A DNA stretch of 64,000 nucleotides. Source: Mongoliitalea lutea (GTDB lineage: Bacteria > Bacteroidota > Bacteroidia > Cytophagales > Cyclobacteriaceae). Below, piece by piece: positions 1-8,820 of this stretch. Both the position numbers and the translations under genes were made by a program. The DNA is taken from contig NZ_BMYF01000022.1 in the NCBI RefSeq assembly GCF_014652135.1, forward strand, positions 26,906 through 90,905, given 5' to 3'. The notes under the pieces were generated by a model. It was not told the DNA's origin. It worked only from the letters and a program-made list of their open reading frames with translations, and ran no database searches. How positions within the stretch are numbered: position 1 is the stretch's first letter; the number at the start of each line of letters is the position of its first letter.

Positions 1-991
1 TGGACATGTACTTCTTAGCGCTCATGCCTCCTTGGAAGCCTTCTGGTCCTGCTTCAAACATTTTTTCAATGACTTTGGTCTGTCTTTCATCCATGAAGTT
101 TTTAAACTTATCAAAGTACTTCACCTTCCCCAGAAGAAATGCTACCAAAGCTTTAGAGTCTCGTTGGGCAGTGATGACCACTTTGATGAAATAGGCTATC
201 CAATCAGTAATGTCCAAGCTCTTTTGCGCATCTTTCAATGCCAGGTAATAGGAATTTTTATCTGCTTCAATGATTTTAGAAATACTCAACAGGACTGGTT
301 TTCCCAGATATTGTGATAATGCTTTTTCTGCAAGTGCTCTGCCGATTCTTCCGTTACCATCTTCAAACGGATGTATGGATTCAAAATATAAATGCACAAT
401 GGCTGACTTCAACAAAGCTGAACCGATGACATTGATTTGGGGGAAGTTAGCTTGGTTGTACCAGTTAACCATCAATTCCATTTCTTTGGCCACCTGATCT
501 GATGGTGGAGCCTCAAAATGCACTATTTCTCTTCCTATGGATCCAGAAACCACCTGCATGGGTTCCTGCCCCGCTCTCCAATCGCCTACAAGTAGATTCT
601 TAGCATGAGAAAAGAGGATTTTGTGCCAATTTTTTAGCATTTCTGTACTCAAAGGCTCTAGAAAACTAGACCTTACCTCTACTATCAACTCGGCAATCCC
701 AGCCGAATAGCGATCTTTTATTGTAACAGGTGGTTGGTTTAGTCCAAGTTGGTTCTTGATTGAAGACATGACATCCTCTCTGCTGTAAAACTCACCTTCA
801 ATAGCGGAGGATTTTATGGCCTCAGAAACCATGATGTTTATGACCGTTTCTTCCTCCAAATCTGTGGATAGCCCTTTTTCCATACCGCTCAACTCAGCCC
901 ATTCCAAGGAGAATTCAAGAAATAATGGCTGTAATGTATCCAAATCATACTGGAAATTCGGCCAATTATGATGTTGCCAGTTATAGGTCAT
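1..991 (-). CDS. Fic family protein (AMPylase-type), partial at window edge
   Basis: Reading the minus strand from an ATG at 991 gives an open frame of about 330 residues that leaves the window without a stop, so the C-terminus is missing. The protein starts MTYNWQHHNWPNF, the usual opening of Fic proteins with an N-terminal DUF4172-type domain. The Fic signature HPFEDGNGRIGRAL is intact at about residues 207-220, with the catalytic His near 207. Fic enzymes usually transfer AMP from ATP to hydroxyl side chains of target proteins; the target here is unknown. An SxxxEG-like stretch (SSAIEGE) in the N-terminal third may be the inhibitory helix of the family. No antitoxin ORF is visible. The repeated palindromic motif just upstream suggests tight control, possibly by the Fic protein itself. 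Confidence 0.9.
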   Translation of the reverse strand, partial: MTYNWQHHNWPNFQYDLDTLQPLFLEFSLEWAELSGMEKGLSTDLEEETVINIMVSEAIKSSAIEGEFYSREDVMSSIKNQLGLNQPPVTIKDRYSAGIAELIVEVRSSFLEPLSTEMLKNWHKILFSHAKNLLVGDWRAGQEPMQVVSGSIGREIVHFEAPPSDQVAKEMELMVNWYNQANFPQINVIGSALLKSAIVHLYFESIHPFEDGNGRIGRALAEKALSQYLGKPVLLSISKIIEADKNSYYLALKDAQKSLDITDWIAYFIKVVITAQRDSKALVAFLLGKVKYFDKFKNFMDERQTKVIEKMFEAGPEGFQGGMSAKKYMS

Positions 992-1008
992 GAGCCAATT
1001 ATTTTATC

Positions 1009-1066
1009 TAATCGGCTCAAATATAGCAAAAATTTGAGCCGATTAAAAGGATTAATCGGCTCAAAA
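1009..1066. promoter_or_regulatory. Triple copy of a 14-bp motif upstream of the Fic gene (probable operator)
   Basis: TAATCGGCTCAAAT at 1009-1022 and its exact inverse ATTTGAGCCGATTA at 1032-1045 form an inverted repeat with a 9-bp spacer. A third copy, TAATCGGCTCAAAA, lies in direct orientation at 1053-1066. Copy starts are 21-23 bp apart, close to two helical turns, so bound proteins would sit on one face of the DNA. The cluster is 18 bp upstream of the Fic start and fits an operator for a dimeric regulator. That the regulator is the Fic protein is inference. No T-run follows, so it is not a terminator. Confidence 0.7.
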
Positions 1067-1118
1067 TGGTTTTATTTCATATTGGAATATGGAATAAGTG
1101 CTTCTCTCTTTTCATAAA

Positions 1119-1256
1119 ATGAAGCATAGATTTTATTTATACTTTCAATTGAATTCTATCAAATTTCTTCCATTCGTCGCAAACATCCTCTTGTTTATGC
1201 CTGGCTTGATTATAGACTTCGCTTCTGGTGCGATCTACAAGCCAGAAGGAAAATAA
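1119..1256 (+). pseudogene. Short hydrophobic ORF, probable remnant of a small membrane protein or lipoprotein
   Basis: An ATG at 1119 opens a 45-codon frame ending in TAA at 1254-1256. The product is hydrophobic in the middle and ends LIIDFASGAIYKPEGK. This resembles the C-terminal 'IDxATGAxYK' tail of small Bacteroidota envelope proteins, recalled rather than searched. Such proteins are normally longer, with a signal peptide or lipobox that is absent here, so this looks like a 3' remnant. An imperfect hairpin with a T-run follows directly (about 1257-1290), as expected behind a real 3' end. It could still be an intact small membrane protein. Confidence 0.4.
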
Positions 1257-1290
1257 AAAAAGCGGCTCTCAAGCCTCTTTTTTATTTGAT
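1257..1290 (+). terminator. Imperfect terminator-like hairpin
   Basis: AAAAGCGGCT, loop CTCA, AGCCTCTTTTTT forms an imperfect stem followed by a T-run. It sits directly after the small ORF ending at 1256, and its A-rich left arm means it could also work on the minus strand. Confidence 0.45.
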
Positions 1291-1380
1291 AGTCTATTTT
1301 TTACACCTAATGATGCTGTTTTAGTTCTATAAACTTCAAAATTTTCTTAATTTGTATTTTTTAAATCAGTTTAAAAAAAT

Positions 1381-2115
1381 ATGACACGCATGTTAGCCAT
1401 AGTATTAATTATTTTTGGAGTTGTTGCCATAGGGTCAGGTATTTGGATGCTTGGATCTGAGAGCTCACCTTCGTTGGATCAAAAAAGTCTTGAGAATGCC
1501 AAAGCTTCTGCATTAATAGATGCAAATTTCACTGCTAAAGAAGAAACCTTCATTAGAGATACAGTAATTCAAAGCGGAAATGATCCTGAAAAAATTATTT
1601 CTAAAATCAAGGAAGACCTGAAAGCATCAGAAGATGAACCAAAGGACGAGTTAATCGATGTAAATGCTAAGGCAGGATTGGATTTTGAGAAGTTCATCGT
1701 CATGAAATTCAATAAGGACTATTTCGTCATCAAACAATGGGCAGGAGATAAATTTGTAGAGGGTAGGTATGCAGAAAGTACTTTAGATCCCGATTTACAA
1801 TTGGAGTTGAAGTTAGGAAATAAACGCTATCCTGTTGCGGTAGAATGTAAGTGGAGAAGTAATATAAAAGGAGATTTTATACGCTTTGCTAGTGATGGAC
1901 AATTAGAACGATACCAGGCATTTGAAACTCGCACTAAAATCCCAACCTTTATCGCCTTAGGTGTTGGTGGAAGTCCTTCTTCCCCCGATGCTCTTTATAT
2001 TATCCCCGTTTCAGCTTTTAAAAAACCTATCCAACATATGGACAACATCAATAAATATTGGAAGCCAATAGATAAAGATTTTTTCTTTGACCAAGAGAAG
2101 GGTGAGTTGAGGTGA
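1381..2115 (+). CDS. Membrane-anchored protein with a restriction-endonuclease-like domain
   Basis: The product has 244 residues. Residues 4-24 form one transmembrane or uncleaved signal segment. A charged linker follows, then a globular C-terminal half from about residue 95. That half contains the spacing of a PD-(D/E)xK nuclease fold: a helix with Glu (FEKF, about 102-105), an Asp in LDPDLQLEL (about 136-138) and VAVECKWRS, where E155-x-K157 would be the catalytic pair. This pattern occurs in Mrr-like and other endonuclease-like proteins; activity is not shown. It is flanked by repeat-rich DNA and shares no operon, so its role is unknown. The ATG is chosen because the membrane segment begins at once. 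Confidence 0.6.
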   Translation: MTRMLAIVLIIFGVVAIGSGIWMLGSESSPSLDQKSLENAKASALIDANFTAKEETFIRDTVIQSGNDPEKIISKIKEDLKASEDEPKDELIDVNAKAGLDFEKFIVMKFNKDYFVIKQWAGDKFVEGRYAESTLDPDLQLELKLGNKRYPVAVECKWRSNIKGDFIRFASDGQLERYQAFETRTKIPTFIALGVGGSPSSPDALYIIPVSAFKKPIQHMDNINKYWKPIDKDFFFDQEKGELR

Positions 2116-3222
2116 TAAATCGCAAATACTATGATAACAACCGCGCACAAATATATTGACTAAAACTAAGTTAAGGAGTCAGATACTGCTTTGATTCTTG
2201 GAGCTTTCCACCCCCATAGGACTGACAATTTTATATTCATCTTCTGGGCAAGCAAATGTCGATATCAAAAAGAAGGGTGAGTTCTTGCAGGAAACGCTGG
2301 ACTCATTCGATGCAAAAAAGCAAAGAACCAGGTAAGTAGGGGCGTAGCCCTGTGATCTTCGTAGAAAAAATGGTTGAAATGTGGTCAGAGGCGCGTAGCG
2401 CTGAGATCTTGTCAGGATCGAAGGTTGAATTTAGACACAGATTGAATATATGATTATCGCAGATTTACACAGATTTTTTGCTGGCGCAAATAGAGGAGTT
2501 CTCGCAGAAAGCGCGGAATCCGTAGAAAGAAAAGGAAATTGAATTGTTGAGGTCTTCCAGACCTCGAAAGTTTTCCACTGAAATGAGGTTTGTCCACTAA
2601 TTGCACGAATTACACGAAAAATAGGCTTCTCGCCGAATCCACTAAAGGCGCTGAAAGTTATTTTGGAAATGTAGTCGCATGTCTCCTTAGAGCTTGTCCA
2701 CAGATTTTACAGATTGGCACAGAAGAGGGAGTTTTTGCAGAAAGTGCGGAATGCGCAAAAAGAAAAGGAATTTGAACCATTGAGGTCTTCCAGACCTCGA
2801 TGGTTTTTATGGTTTTAACACATCGAATTTTCTGGCAAACTGCATAATCAAATCTAAAATCTACCTTCAAAAATCTAAAATTCATTAAAGCCGCAGGAGT
2901 AAAAAAAGGAATCCACACCCTTATATCCAAGGATATTTGGTGGTTACAAGGTGTTTAATGACCCGTGAGGGTTATCATAATAGTAACCATGGGTCCTCGG
3001 ACCCGTGGGCAAAGCGCCCTTACCTCTGCCCTGAAGGGGCAGTACAATTATTCGTGATATAATAATTCCTTAAATCCACCGGGCAGATTTTAGGTTTAGA
3101 TTTTTAAAAATCGAATTTTTCTAGCTTAATTATGCATTAAATCAAAAACTAGCCATTATTAGAAAGGTCTATGTATTGTTCTGAAATCGAAATTCTACCT
3201 TCTAAAATCTAAAATTCAAATC

Positions 3223-3312
3223 ATGGGCCTACTAATCCTCTCATTCTTTCCTTTGATGGCAATTTTTCTTGGGCTATGGTTGATTTATATTAGTCTCAGA
3301 AAACCAAAGTGA
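3223..3312 (+). CDS. Possible 29-residue single-pass membrane protein
   Basis: ATG at 3223, TGA at 3310-3312. The product is almost one transmembrane helix (MGLLILSFFPLMAIFLG start) ending in a short basic tail, RKPK. That composition fits a genuine small membrane protein, but no promoter, neighbour or recognised family supports it, and it lies in repeat-rich DNA. Confidence 0.25.
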   Translation: MGLLILSFFPLMAIFLGLWLIYISLRKPK

Positions 3313-3621
3313 GATAGATTACTATCCCTTGACTTTTTCATGTTGAAATTTTATTGGGGTAAAACCAGTGGCTGGCAACATATAATTATAACGCTCGTTT
3401 GAGTTGAAAAAGTAAGCGAAAATAATCCGATGATTGCCAATTTTCTTGCTAAGAAATATGGGAATCAATGGAAAGATGAATTACAATCAAAGCCTCTGGG
3501 AATTAAATGAGCAGCACAATAGGTTCAATTAAATTTCGTTTAACTAATTCCTAGTATGTTTTGTGTAAAACTTCAAAAAAATCATCTTTAAATTTCTCTA
3601 TCAACTTTATACATAATAACT

Positions 3622-3657
3622 AAAGGGCCCTTTGCATATAGCATTGGGCCCTTTTTG
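3622..3657 (+). terminator. Strong GC-rich hairpin with T-run
   Basis: AAAGGGCCC (3622-3630) and GGGCCCTTT (3646-3654) pair perfectly around a 15-nt loop, followed by TTTTT on the plus strand. No clear plus-strand gene ends upstream. In reverse it could end minus-strand transcription from the protease gene that stops at 3768, although its minus-strand T-run is short. Confidence 0.6.
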
Positions 3658-3767
3658 ATTAGGTTTATCGGGATGATCCCTTTAAGTATTTATTGCAAAG
3701 AAAGTGGTGACCTTGCAAAAATTAAATTCCTGCTGAATCTTTCAAATCTGTTTTATCCGCAATAGAC

Positions 3768-6700
3768 TTATTCATTGTCTTTTGCTGGTCTGAAATAACG
3801 AATAGGGGCTTTGGGCTCAGGTTTTAGTTCCACACCCTGCGTTTCCATCAGTTTCAGTGCCTCTTCTACCGCACGCTCCAGTTGTGGGTCACGTCCCTTG
3901 ATTACATCCAAAGGAGTCTGCTCAACAGGAATATCCGGTTTCACGCCTACACCTTCTACTGCCCACTCTCCATCGATATCAAAGAATCCTCCCCTCGGTG
4001 CTACCATTCTTCCCCCATCGATAAAGGACGGCGTATCCCAAGTTCCGACCAATCCTCCCCAAGTTTGGGTACCGATCAATGGACCAATCTTCATTTTGCT
4101 AAACAAATAGGGCAGCAAGTCACCACCTGAACCAGCACGCTCATTGATCAACATGACTTTTGGTCCCCAGATGCCTGACATAGGTGTAGTAAATGGCCTT
4201 CGGTCATTGGCCCTACTATTGAAATAGCCATGCAGCTCTCGTGCCATGATGTCCACCATGTAATCAGCCGCAGACCCACCGCCATTATTCCGCTCATCTA
4301 TCACGGCACCCTTTTTATCCTGCTGCGCAAAATAGTAGCGGTTGAAATAGGTGTAGCCACCTTGTCCGGTATTTGGAACATATACATAGGCCAATTGACC
4401 ATTTGAAAGCTCGTCTACCTTTCTGCGGTTTCCTTCTACCCAATCCATCATACGAAGTTGGCTTTCATTGGCCACAGGCACTACGGTTATTGTTCGGGAA
4501 TTTGTTCCGTTGGCATTAGAAGCTAACGTTAGTTTCACTTGCTTGCCAGCTGTATTTTCGAAGTAGCTAAAGAAATTTACCTGTGGGTCAAGGCTAACTC
4601 CATTGACAGCCAAAATGAAATCACCTTCTTTGACATCGATTCCAGGTACAGCCAGAGGAGCTTGAAGGGTTGGGTTCCAGTTTTCACCGTTGTAGATTTT
4701 TTGGATTTGGTATTTTCCATTGGAGACGTTGATATCTGCACCAAGTAAACCAATGTTTACAGATTTTACTTGTGGAAAATCACCTCCCGAGGTGTAACTA
4801 TGACCCACAGCTACCTCACCACCCAGGATATCGATCACATAATTCATATCAGAGCGATGCTTGACATGGGCTACCCATGGTTTGTACCACTCATAAATTT
4901 CGTCCCATGGAGCTCCATGAACATTATCCACATACAGGAAGTCACGCTGATAGCGCCATCCTTCCCGATAGATTTGTTCCCATTCTTCCCGTGGATTTAC
5001 TTTGATTTTGAAACCATTTAATGCTTTCAAGCTTCCATCACCCGGTTTTTTACCTCCTCCGGTGGTTTCCACAATTCCCCAGTTCCCATTTGCTTGGTAC
5101 AATAGGGATTTTCTGTCATGGGACACCGTAGCAGTAGATACACCGCTCATGTGAACTTCTGATTTCCGCTCTTTGAAGTTGTAGCGATGCAAGGTGACAC
5201 CGGATTGGTTGGGAACTGATTCCATGTAGAATACATAATTTTCAGGTCCTGCTACCAAAGCTGTATAATCTCTTGCAGGAACATCTACTGCAATAATTCG
5301 CTGCCAGATGCCTTCCGCATCAATGCTTACGGTATTGGAAGCTTCTTTCTTTTCCTCTTTCTTGGCTTCTTCTTCATTACTTTCCGGTAGGAAAGGAGAT
5401 TTTCCATTTTTGGAAAGTACTGCTGCATACAAACTCCTAGTCACTGGTCTATCATAACTCGACATATCCAACCAACCGGTGTTTAACCCGAAATTGGTGG
5501 AGGCCAAGAAGTACAAGTATTGTCCATTAGCGTCCCATACAGGAGAAATAGCATCGGCCATACTATCAGTAATCTGGATATTTTTACCGGTACTCACTTC
5601 ATATGCGAATATAGCTTTGAACTGATTATCCAATAATCGGGCATAAGCGATCCACTTTCCATCAGGCGACCAAACCGGATTCATGCTTCGGTTAGGATGC
5701 GCAAAGCGGTCGGTATCGGCTATTTTAGCGGTTCCGTTCTCTATATTGACAACCCAGATATTGTAATCAGTATCTGTAAAGGCAATGTGTTTGTTATCAG
5801 AAGACCAGTCGGGTCTGAAGAAGAAGGTACTTTGAGGCAGTTTGATAGTTCTGCTCTGAATTCCTTCCTGATCACTGATGATCAATTGATATTCTCCACT
5901 AGCATCTGAAAACCATGCGATTTTTTGACCATCGGGAGACCAAACAGGTGCTCTCTCCGCAGATTTGGAAGAATTGGTGAGGTTACGAGCATCTCCTTTT
6001 TCTTTGGGAACAGTGATGATTTCTCCCCGATACTCAAAAACTGCCCGCTGTCCGGTAGGAGAGAGGGAAGCATTCATCAAGCCTCTGCTTGTGACATCGG
6101 TCCATCGTTCCCGTGCCCAATGAAAATCGCCTTTGATGGAAATAGTTAACTGTCTTGTAGCTCCTGTGGAAGGATTGAGTATATGTAGATAGCCTCCTTG
6201 TTCGTAGACAATTTCTTCTCCGTTGGAGTCAAGATTTTTCACATCAAAATCTTTGTGGAAGGTCTCTTGTTTGAGAGTTTTTGAATTGGGTTCGAATGAC
6301 CAGATGTTATTGGCAAAATCCCGCTCGGAAAGGAAAAACACTTTATTTCCATGCCAAATGGGTTGGGTATGACGCTCATTGTCTGTTTGGGGAGTCATTT
6401 GTAGCTCATAGCTTTCCATGTCTACGATCCAAATAGGTTTTGCCTGACCACCGCGGTAATTTCTCCATTCGGGATCCCAGAAAGCGATTTGCTGATATGC
6501 GATGTGTTTGCCATCAGGAGAAATCCGGCCATTGACTGCTCTAGGAATGATCAAAGACTCTTCCATACCTCCATCCTTGGAGATTTTGAAGAATTTAGAT
6601 TCTTTTGTTGGAACATTTTCTCTTGCGGATGTAAACAAAACATGCTGACCATCTGGAGTCCATCCCGTCACATAATCAGGGCCTGGATGCCAGGTGAGAC

Positions 6701-6998
6701 GTTTGGGTTCTCCACCTTCTACGGGAATCACATAGACATCTGTATTGCCATCATATTGGGCAGTAAAGGCGATGTGTTTTCCATCAGGAGAGAAATGAGG
6801 GAGATTTTCAGCCCCTTCATTGCTAGTCAGTCGAATGGCCTCTCCACCATTTTTGGAAACTCTCCAAAGGTCGTTGGCATGTACAAAAACGATGTAATCT
6901 TGGCTGATCGTTGGCTCTCGAAGCAACATGCTTCCTTGTGCAATGCTTTCCCAGGTGATGGAGAGAAGAAGCAAAGCACTTAGCACTAGTTTTTTCAT
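3768..6998 (-). CDS. Tricorn-protease-like S41 family peptidase (secreted)
   Basis: The product has 1076 residues with a cleavable signal peptide (MKKLVLSALLLLSI...IAQGS). A long TolB/WD40-like propeller region covers roughly residues 30-680, with repeated 'SPDGKHIAF' motifs. A PDZ-like domain lies around 770-860, and a C-terminal S41 serine peptidase domain carries LINERAGSGGDLLPY, with the likely nucleophile Ser near residue 957. This order matches tricorn proteases, which degrade peptides; family length is about 1050-1100. Export suggests a periplasmic or surface role. An acidic, Lys-rich linker (EEEAKKEEKKEAS) separates the two propellers. It stands alone, 72 bp downstream of msrB. Confidence 0.9.
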   Translation of the reverse strand: MKKLVLSALLLLSITWESIAQGSMLLREPTISQDYIVFVHANDLWRVSKNGGEAIRLTSNEGAENLPHFSPDGKHIAFTAQYDGNTDVYVIPVEGGEPKRLTWHPGPDYVTGWTPDGQHVLFTSARENVPTKESKFFKISKDGGMEESLIIPRAVNGRISPDGKHIAYQQIAFWDPEWRNYRGGQAKPIWIVDMESYELQMTPQTDNERHTQPIWHGNKVFFLSERDFANNIWSFEPNSKTLKQETFHKDFDVKNLDSNGEEIVYEQGGYLHILNPSTGATRQLTISIKGDFHWARERWTDVTSRGLMNASLSPTGQRAVFEYRGEIITVPKEKGDARNLTNSSKSAERAPVWSPDGQKIAWFSDASGEYQLIISDQEGIQSRTIKLPQSTFFFRPDWSSDNKHIAFTDTDYNIWVVNIENGTAKIADTDRFAHPNRSMNPVWSPDGKWIAYARLLDNQFKAIFAYEVSTGKNIQITDSMADAISPVWDANGQYLYFLASTNFGLNTGWLDMSSYDRPVTRSLYAAVLSKNGKSPFLPESNEEEAKKEEKKEASNTVSIDAEGIWQRIIAVDVPARDYTALVAGPENYVFYMESVPNQSGVTLHRYNFKERKSEVHMSGVSTATVSHDRKSLLYQANGNWGIVETTGGGKKPGDGSLKALNGFKIKVNPREEWEQIYREGWRYQRDFLYVDNVHGAPWDEIYEWYKPWVAHVKHRSDMNYVIDILGGEVAVGHSYTSGGDFPQVKSVNIGLLGADINVSNGKYQIQKIYNGENWNPTLQAPLAVPGIDVKEGDFILAVNGVSLDPQVNFFSYFENTAGKQVKLTLASNANGTNSRTITVVPVANESQLRMMDWVEGNRRKVDELSNGQLAYVYVPNTGQGGYTYFNRYYFAQQDKKGAVIDERNNGGGSAADYMVDIMARELHGYFNSRANDRRPFTTPMSGIWGPKVMLINERAGSGGDLLPYLFSKMKIGPLIGTQTWGGLVGTWDTPSFIDGGRMVAPRGGFFDIDGEWAVEGVGVKPDIPVEQTPLDVIKGRDPQLERAVEEALKLMETQGVELKPEPKAPIRYFRPAKDNE

Positions 6999-7070
6999 AC
7001 TGTTAAGTGGGTTTATACAACATACAAGTTAATCGAAACCTATGGAATCCCTTGACCGCTGGTCAAATTC

Positions 7071-7490
7071 TTAGGATTCCTTTTTAAAATCCATGCTTAC
7101 GGAATTGATACAATAGCGGATGCCCCCTCGGTCTTTTGGGCCATCGGGGAAGCGATGCCCAAGATGTCCCCCACATCTCCCGCAAAGAATCTCTTCCCGA
7201 ATCATAAAATGGGAATAATCCATTTGAACATCAATGGCATCCGGTCTGACAGGGTCGGTGAAGGATGGCCAGCCGCAGCCACTATCATATTTGGCATTTG
7301 AATGAAAAATCTCATTTCCACAGCCCTTACATTCATAGATTCCTGTATCCTTGTTTAGATTGTAGGCTCCTGTAAATGGGCGTTCGGTTCCCTTTTCCCG
7401 GAGGATATGGTAACTATGCGGATCGAGTATTTCCTGCCATTCTTCTTCAGTTTTTTGGATTTCGTAGGATTTGGGTGCTTTCTTTTTCAT
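7071..7490 (-). CDS. msrB: Peptide-methionine (R)-S-oxide reductase
   Basis: The product has 139 residues, normal for a single-domain MsrB. Zinc ligands appear as CKGC (C54, C57) and CGRC (C103, C106). The active site is RYCINSVSMDF with catalytic Cys127, and GGHLGHRFPDGP is a family signature. The enzyme reduces methionine-R-sulfoxide in proteins using thioredoxin; a thioredoxin reductase gene is present at 56481. There is no signal peptide, so it acts in the cytoplasm. It is co-directional with the tricorn-like gene but separated by 72 bp. Confidence 0.95.
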   Translation of the reverse strand: MKKKAPKSYEIQKTEEEWQEILDPHSYHILREKGTERPFTGAYNLNKDTGIYECKGCGNEIFHSNAKYDSGCGWPSFTDPVRPDAIDVQMDYSHFMIREEILCGRCGGHLGHRFPDGPKDRGGIRYCINSVSMDFKKES

Positions 7491-7608
7491 TGTTTAAGTA
7501 TTTGTATCAAGACTGATAATTCACTCATTTTGTTGGTTGAATTTACGGCTTAATATCTTTTAACGCAGCATAATTTTTAAATTGAGGGATGCATCGTAAT
7601 TTTCGACT

Positions 7609-8370
7609 ATGAAACGGTTGGTTTATATAGCGGTCTTTTTTGGAATACAACTGTTTGCTTTTCAGCTTGCTGCTCAAAGTATTACGGGAAATGTCATCGA
7701 CGGGACAGACCGTGGATTTTTAGAAAAAGTATGGGTGATCAATCTCAGTAATCAAGATAGTAGTTTGACCAATGAGCGGGGTTACTTCAAAGTAAGGGGT
7801 TCCAAGGGAGATAGTCTTTTGTTTTTCAGGCAACATTTTATTCCCAAAAAACTTATGGTGGGGAATGATACGCATATTTTAACAGACATTTATTTGGACG
7901 CCCGCATGCTTCCTAGATTTGATGTATATGGGGAGGCAATTGTGATTCCTTTTCGGGCAGGGAATCAAAGCAGCATGCGTGGTTTGAGTGATAGACCGGC
8001 AGGGCCTGGGAAAATTTATCGGGGAGTTTCAGGAAATGACGGGCTATCTCCGGGCTTTACTATCGATGGTCCTATTTCTTATTTTATGAAGTCAGAGCGC
8101 CAAAAGCGGGAATATGCCAGAAAGCTTGCTTTTATGGCGAGGCAAGAAGATTATTTGCGATTGATCCAATCCGACTCGGTTATGCAAGCCTTGAAATCCG
8201 AATTTAGACTATCAGACAAGGATATGGATGATTTGATTATAGAGTTCAACTTGGCCAACATAAGTCATCAGTTTTTGGATATGGATTATGATAGGGTGGA
8301 GCGCTTGCTTTTGAATTTCTTGGAAAGTAGAACACGTTATCGCCTAGAACCCAAACCGGATAAAAAATAA
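7609..8370 (+). CDS. Secreted protein with carboxypeptidase-regulatory-like domain
   Basis: The product has 253 residues with a signal peptide ending near FQLAAQS. Residues 25-105 form a CarboxypepD_reg-like beta-sandwich (ITGNVIDGTDRGFLEKVWVI ... SLTNERGYFKV), the module seen at the N-terminus of many TonB-dependent receptors. Here it stands alone with a C-terminal helical tail and no barrel. Such stand-alone proteins are frequent in Bacteroidota envelopes and their job is unknown. A terminator follows immediately. Confidence 0.7.
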   Translation: MKRLVYIAVFFGIQLFAFQLAAQSITGNVIDGTDRGFLEKVWVINLSNQDSSLTNERGYFKVRGSKGDSLLFFRQHFIPKKLMVGNDTHILTDIYLDARMLPRFDVYGEAIVIPFRAGNQSSMRGLSDRPAGPGKIYRGVSGNDGLSPGFTIDGPISYFMKSERQKREYARKLAFMARQEDYLRLIQSDSVMQALKSEFRLSDKDMDDLIIEFNLANISHQFLDMDYDRVERLLLNFLESRTRYRLEPKPDKK

Positions 8371-8396
8371 AATCCGACCCAAAGAGTCGGATTTTA
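8370..8396 (+). terminator. Rho-independent terminator
   Basis: AAATCCGAC (8370-8378) pairs with GTCGGATTT (8386-8394) around a 7-nt loop and is followed by T-rich DNA. It overlaps the last base of the upstream stop codon. Confidence 0.8.
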
Positions 8397-8820
8397 TCTG
8401 TTTTGTTAGTCCCAAACAAATAGAATGTGGTGCCTGACTACCCAAAAGTACCACCAACGAAGCTAAACCAATAATATTTCGAGGTAGTCAGGTCTTTTCC
8501 AGCATTAACCTATTGATGCTTACTGAGGATATTTACAGGAATTTGAAATCCAATGTTTCACTTGGATGCATAAATTTATATTTAACTTTTCTATGAATTA
8601 CATTAATTTTTTTTATGATATTGATTAGCCAAAAAGCTGACATTATTTTGGCCTTAAAAAAATTAGGTTGATTTTTTGCTGTAAATCTCTCGACGTTAAC
8701 AATAATCGGCCCGATATCAAGCATTGTTTGAAGGAATTTTGTCAGAATAAATAATTGCTATTGTGTTGGATACACCAAATAAGATTATCTTTAGATTCAA
8801 TATTATACCTCATTTACACT
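8397..8820. other. Non-coding gap with one inverted repeat
   Basis: About 420 bp. CCTGACTACC at 8433-8442 is repeated inverted as GGTAGTCAGG at 8483-8492, a 10-bp arm palindrome with a 40-bp interior. Its function is unknown; it lacks a T-run on either side. The rest is AT-rich and may hold the promoter of the lipoprotein at 8821. The 63-codon minus-strand frame here shows no protein-like features. Confidence 0.5.

Larger units (their letters stand above)
2116..3767. repeat. Gene-poor region with degenerate dispersed repeats
   Basis: About 1.65 kb without a convincing gene. A block of about 70 bp is duplicated at roughly 2502-2575 and 2735-2807, offset 233 bp; both copies end with the palindrome GAGGTCTTCCAGACCTC. 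The 14-mer CTCGCAGAAAGCGC at 2501-2514 recurs at 63193-63206. A GTCCAC...TTACACGAAAAATA element at 2591-2623 recurs at 16172-16206 and 16809-16843. Several fragments read like 'ACAGATTTACACAGATTTT'. ORFs of 60-90 codons here translate the repeats and are not credible. A 26-codon frame at 3430-3510 (MIANFLAKKYGNQ start) could be a gene remnant, with low certainty. Confidence 0.6.

Noticed and set aside
6..497. Plus-strand frames of 60-95 codons at the left edge
   Set aside because: Antisense to the Fic gene, whose catalytic motif is complete on the minus strand.
2590..2930. 60-90 codon frames in the repeat region
   Set aside because: They translate dispersed repeats and share no protein features.
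6489..6983. 164-codon plus-strand frame inside the tricorn-like gene
   Set aside because: Antisense to the propeller repeats of a clear family member; Cys/Phe-rich, unlike a real protein.
8533..8724. 63-codon minus-strand frame
   Set aside because: AT-driven open frame in an intergenic region with no homology pattern, signal or neighbour support.
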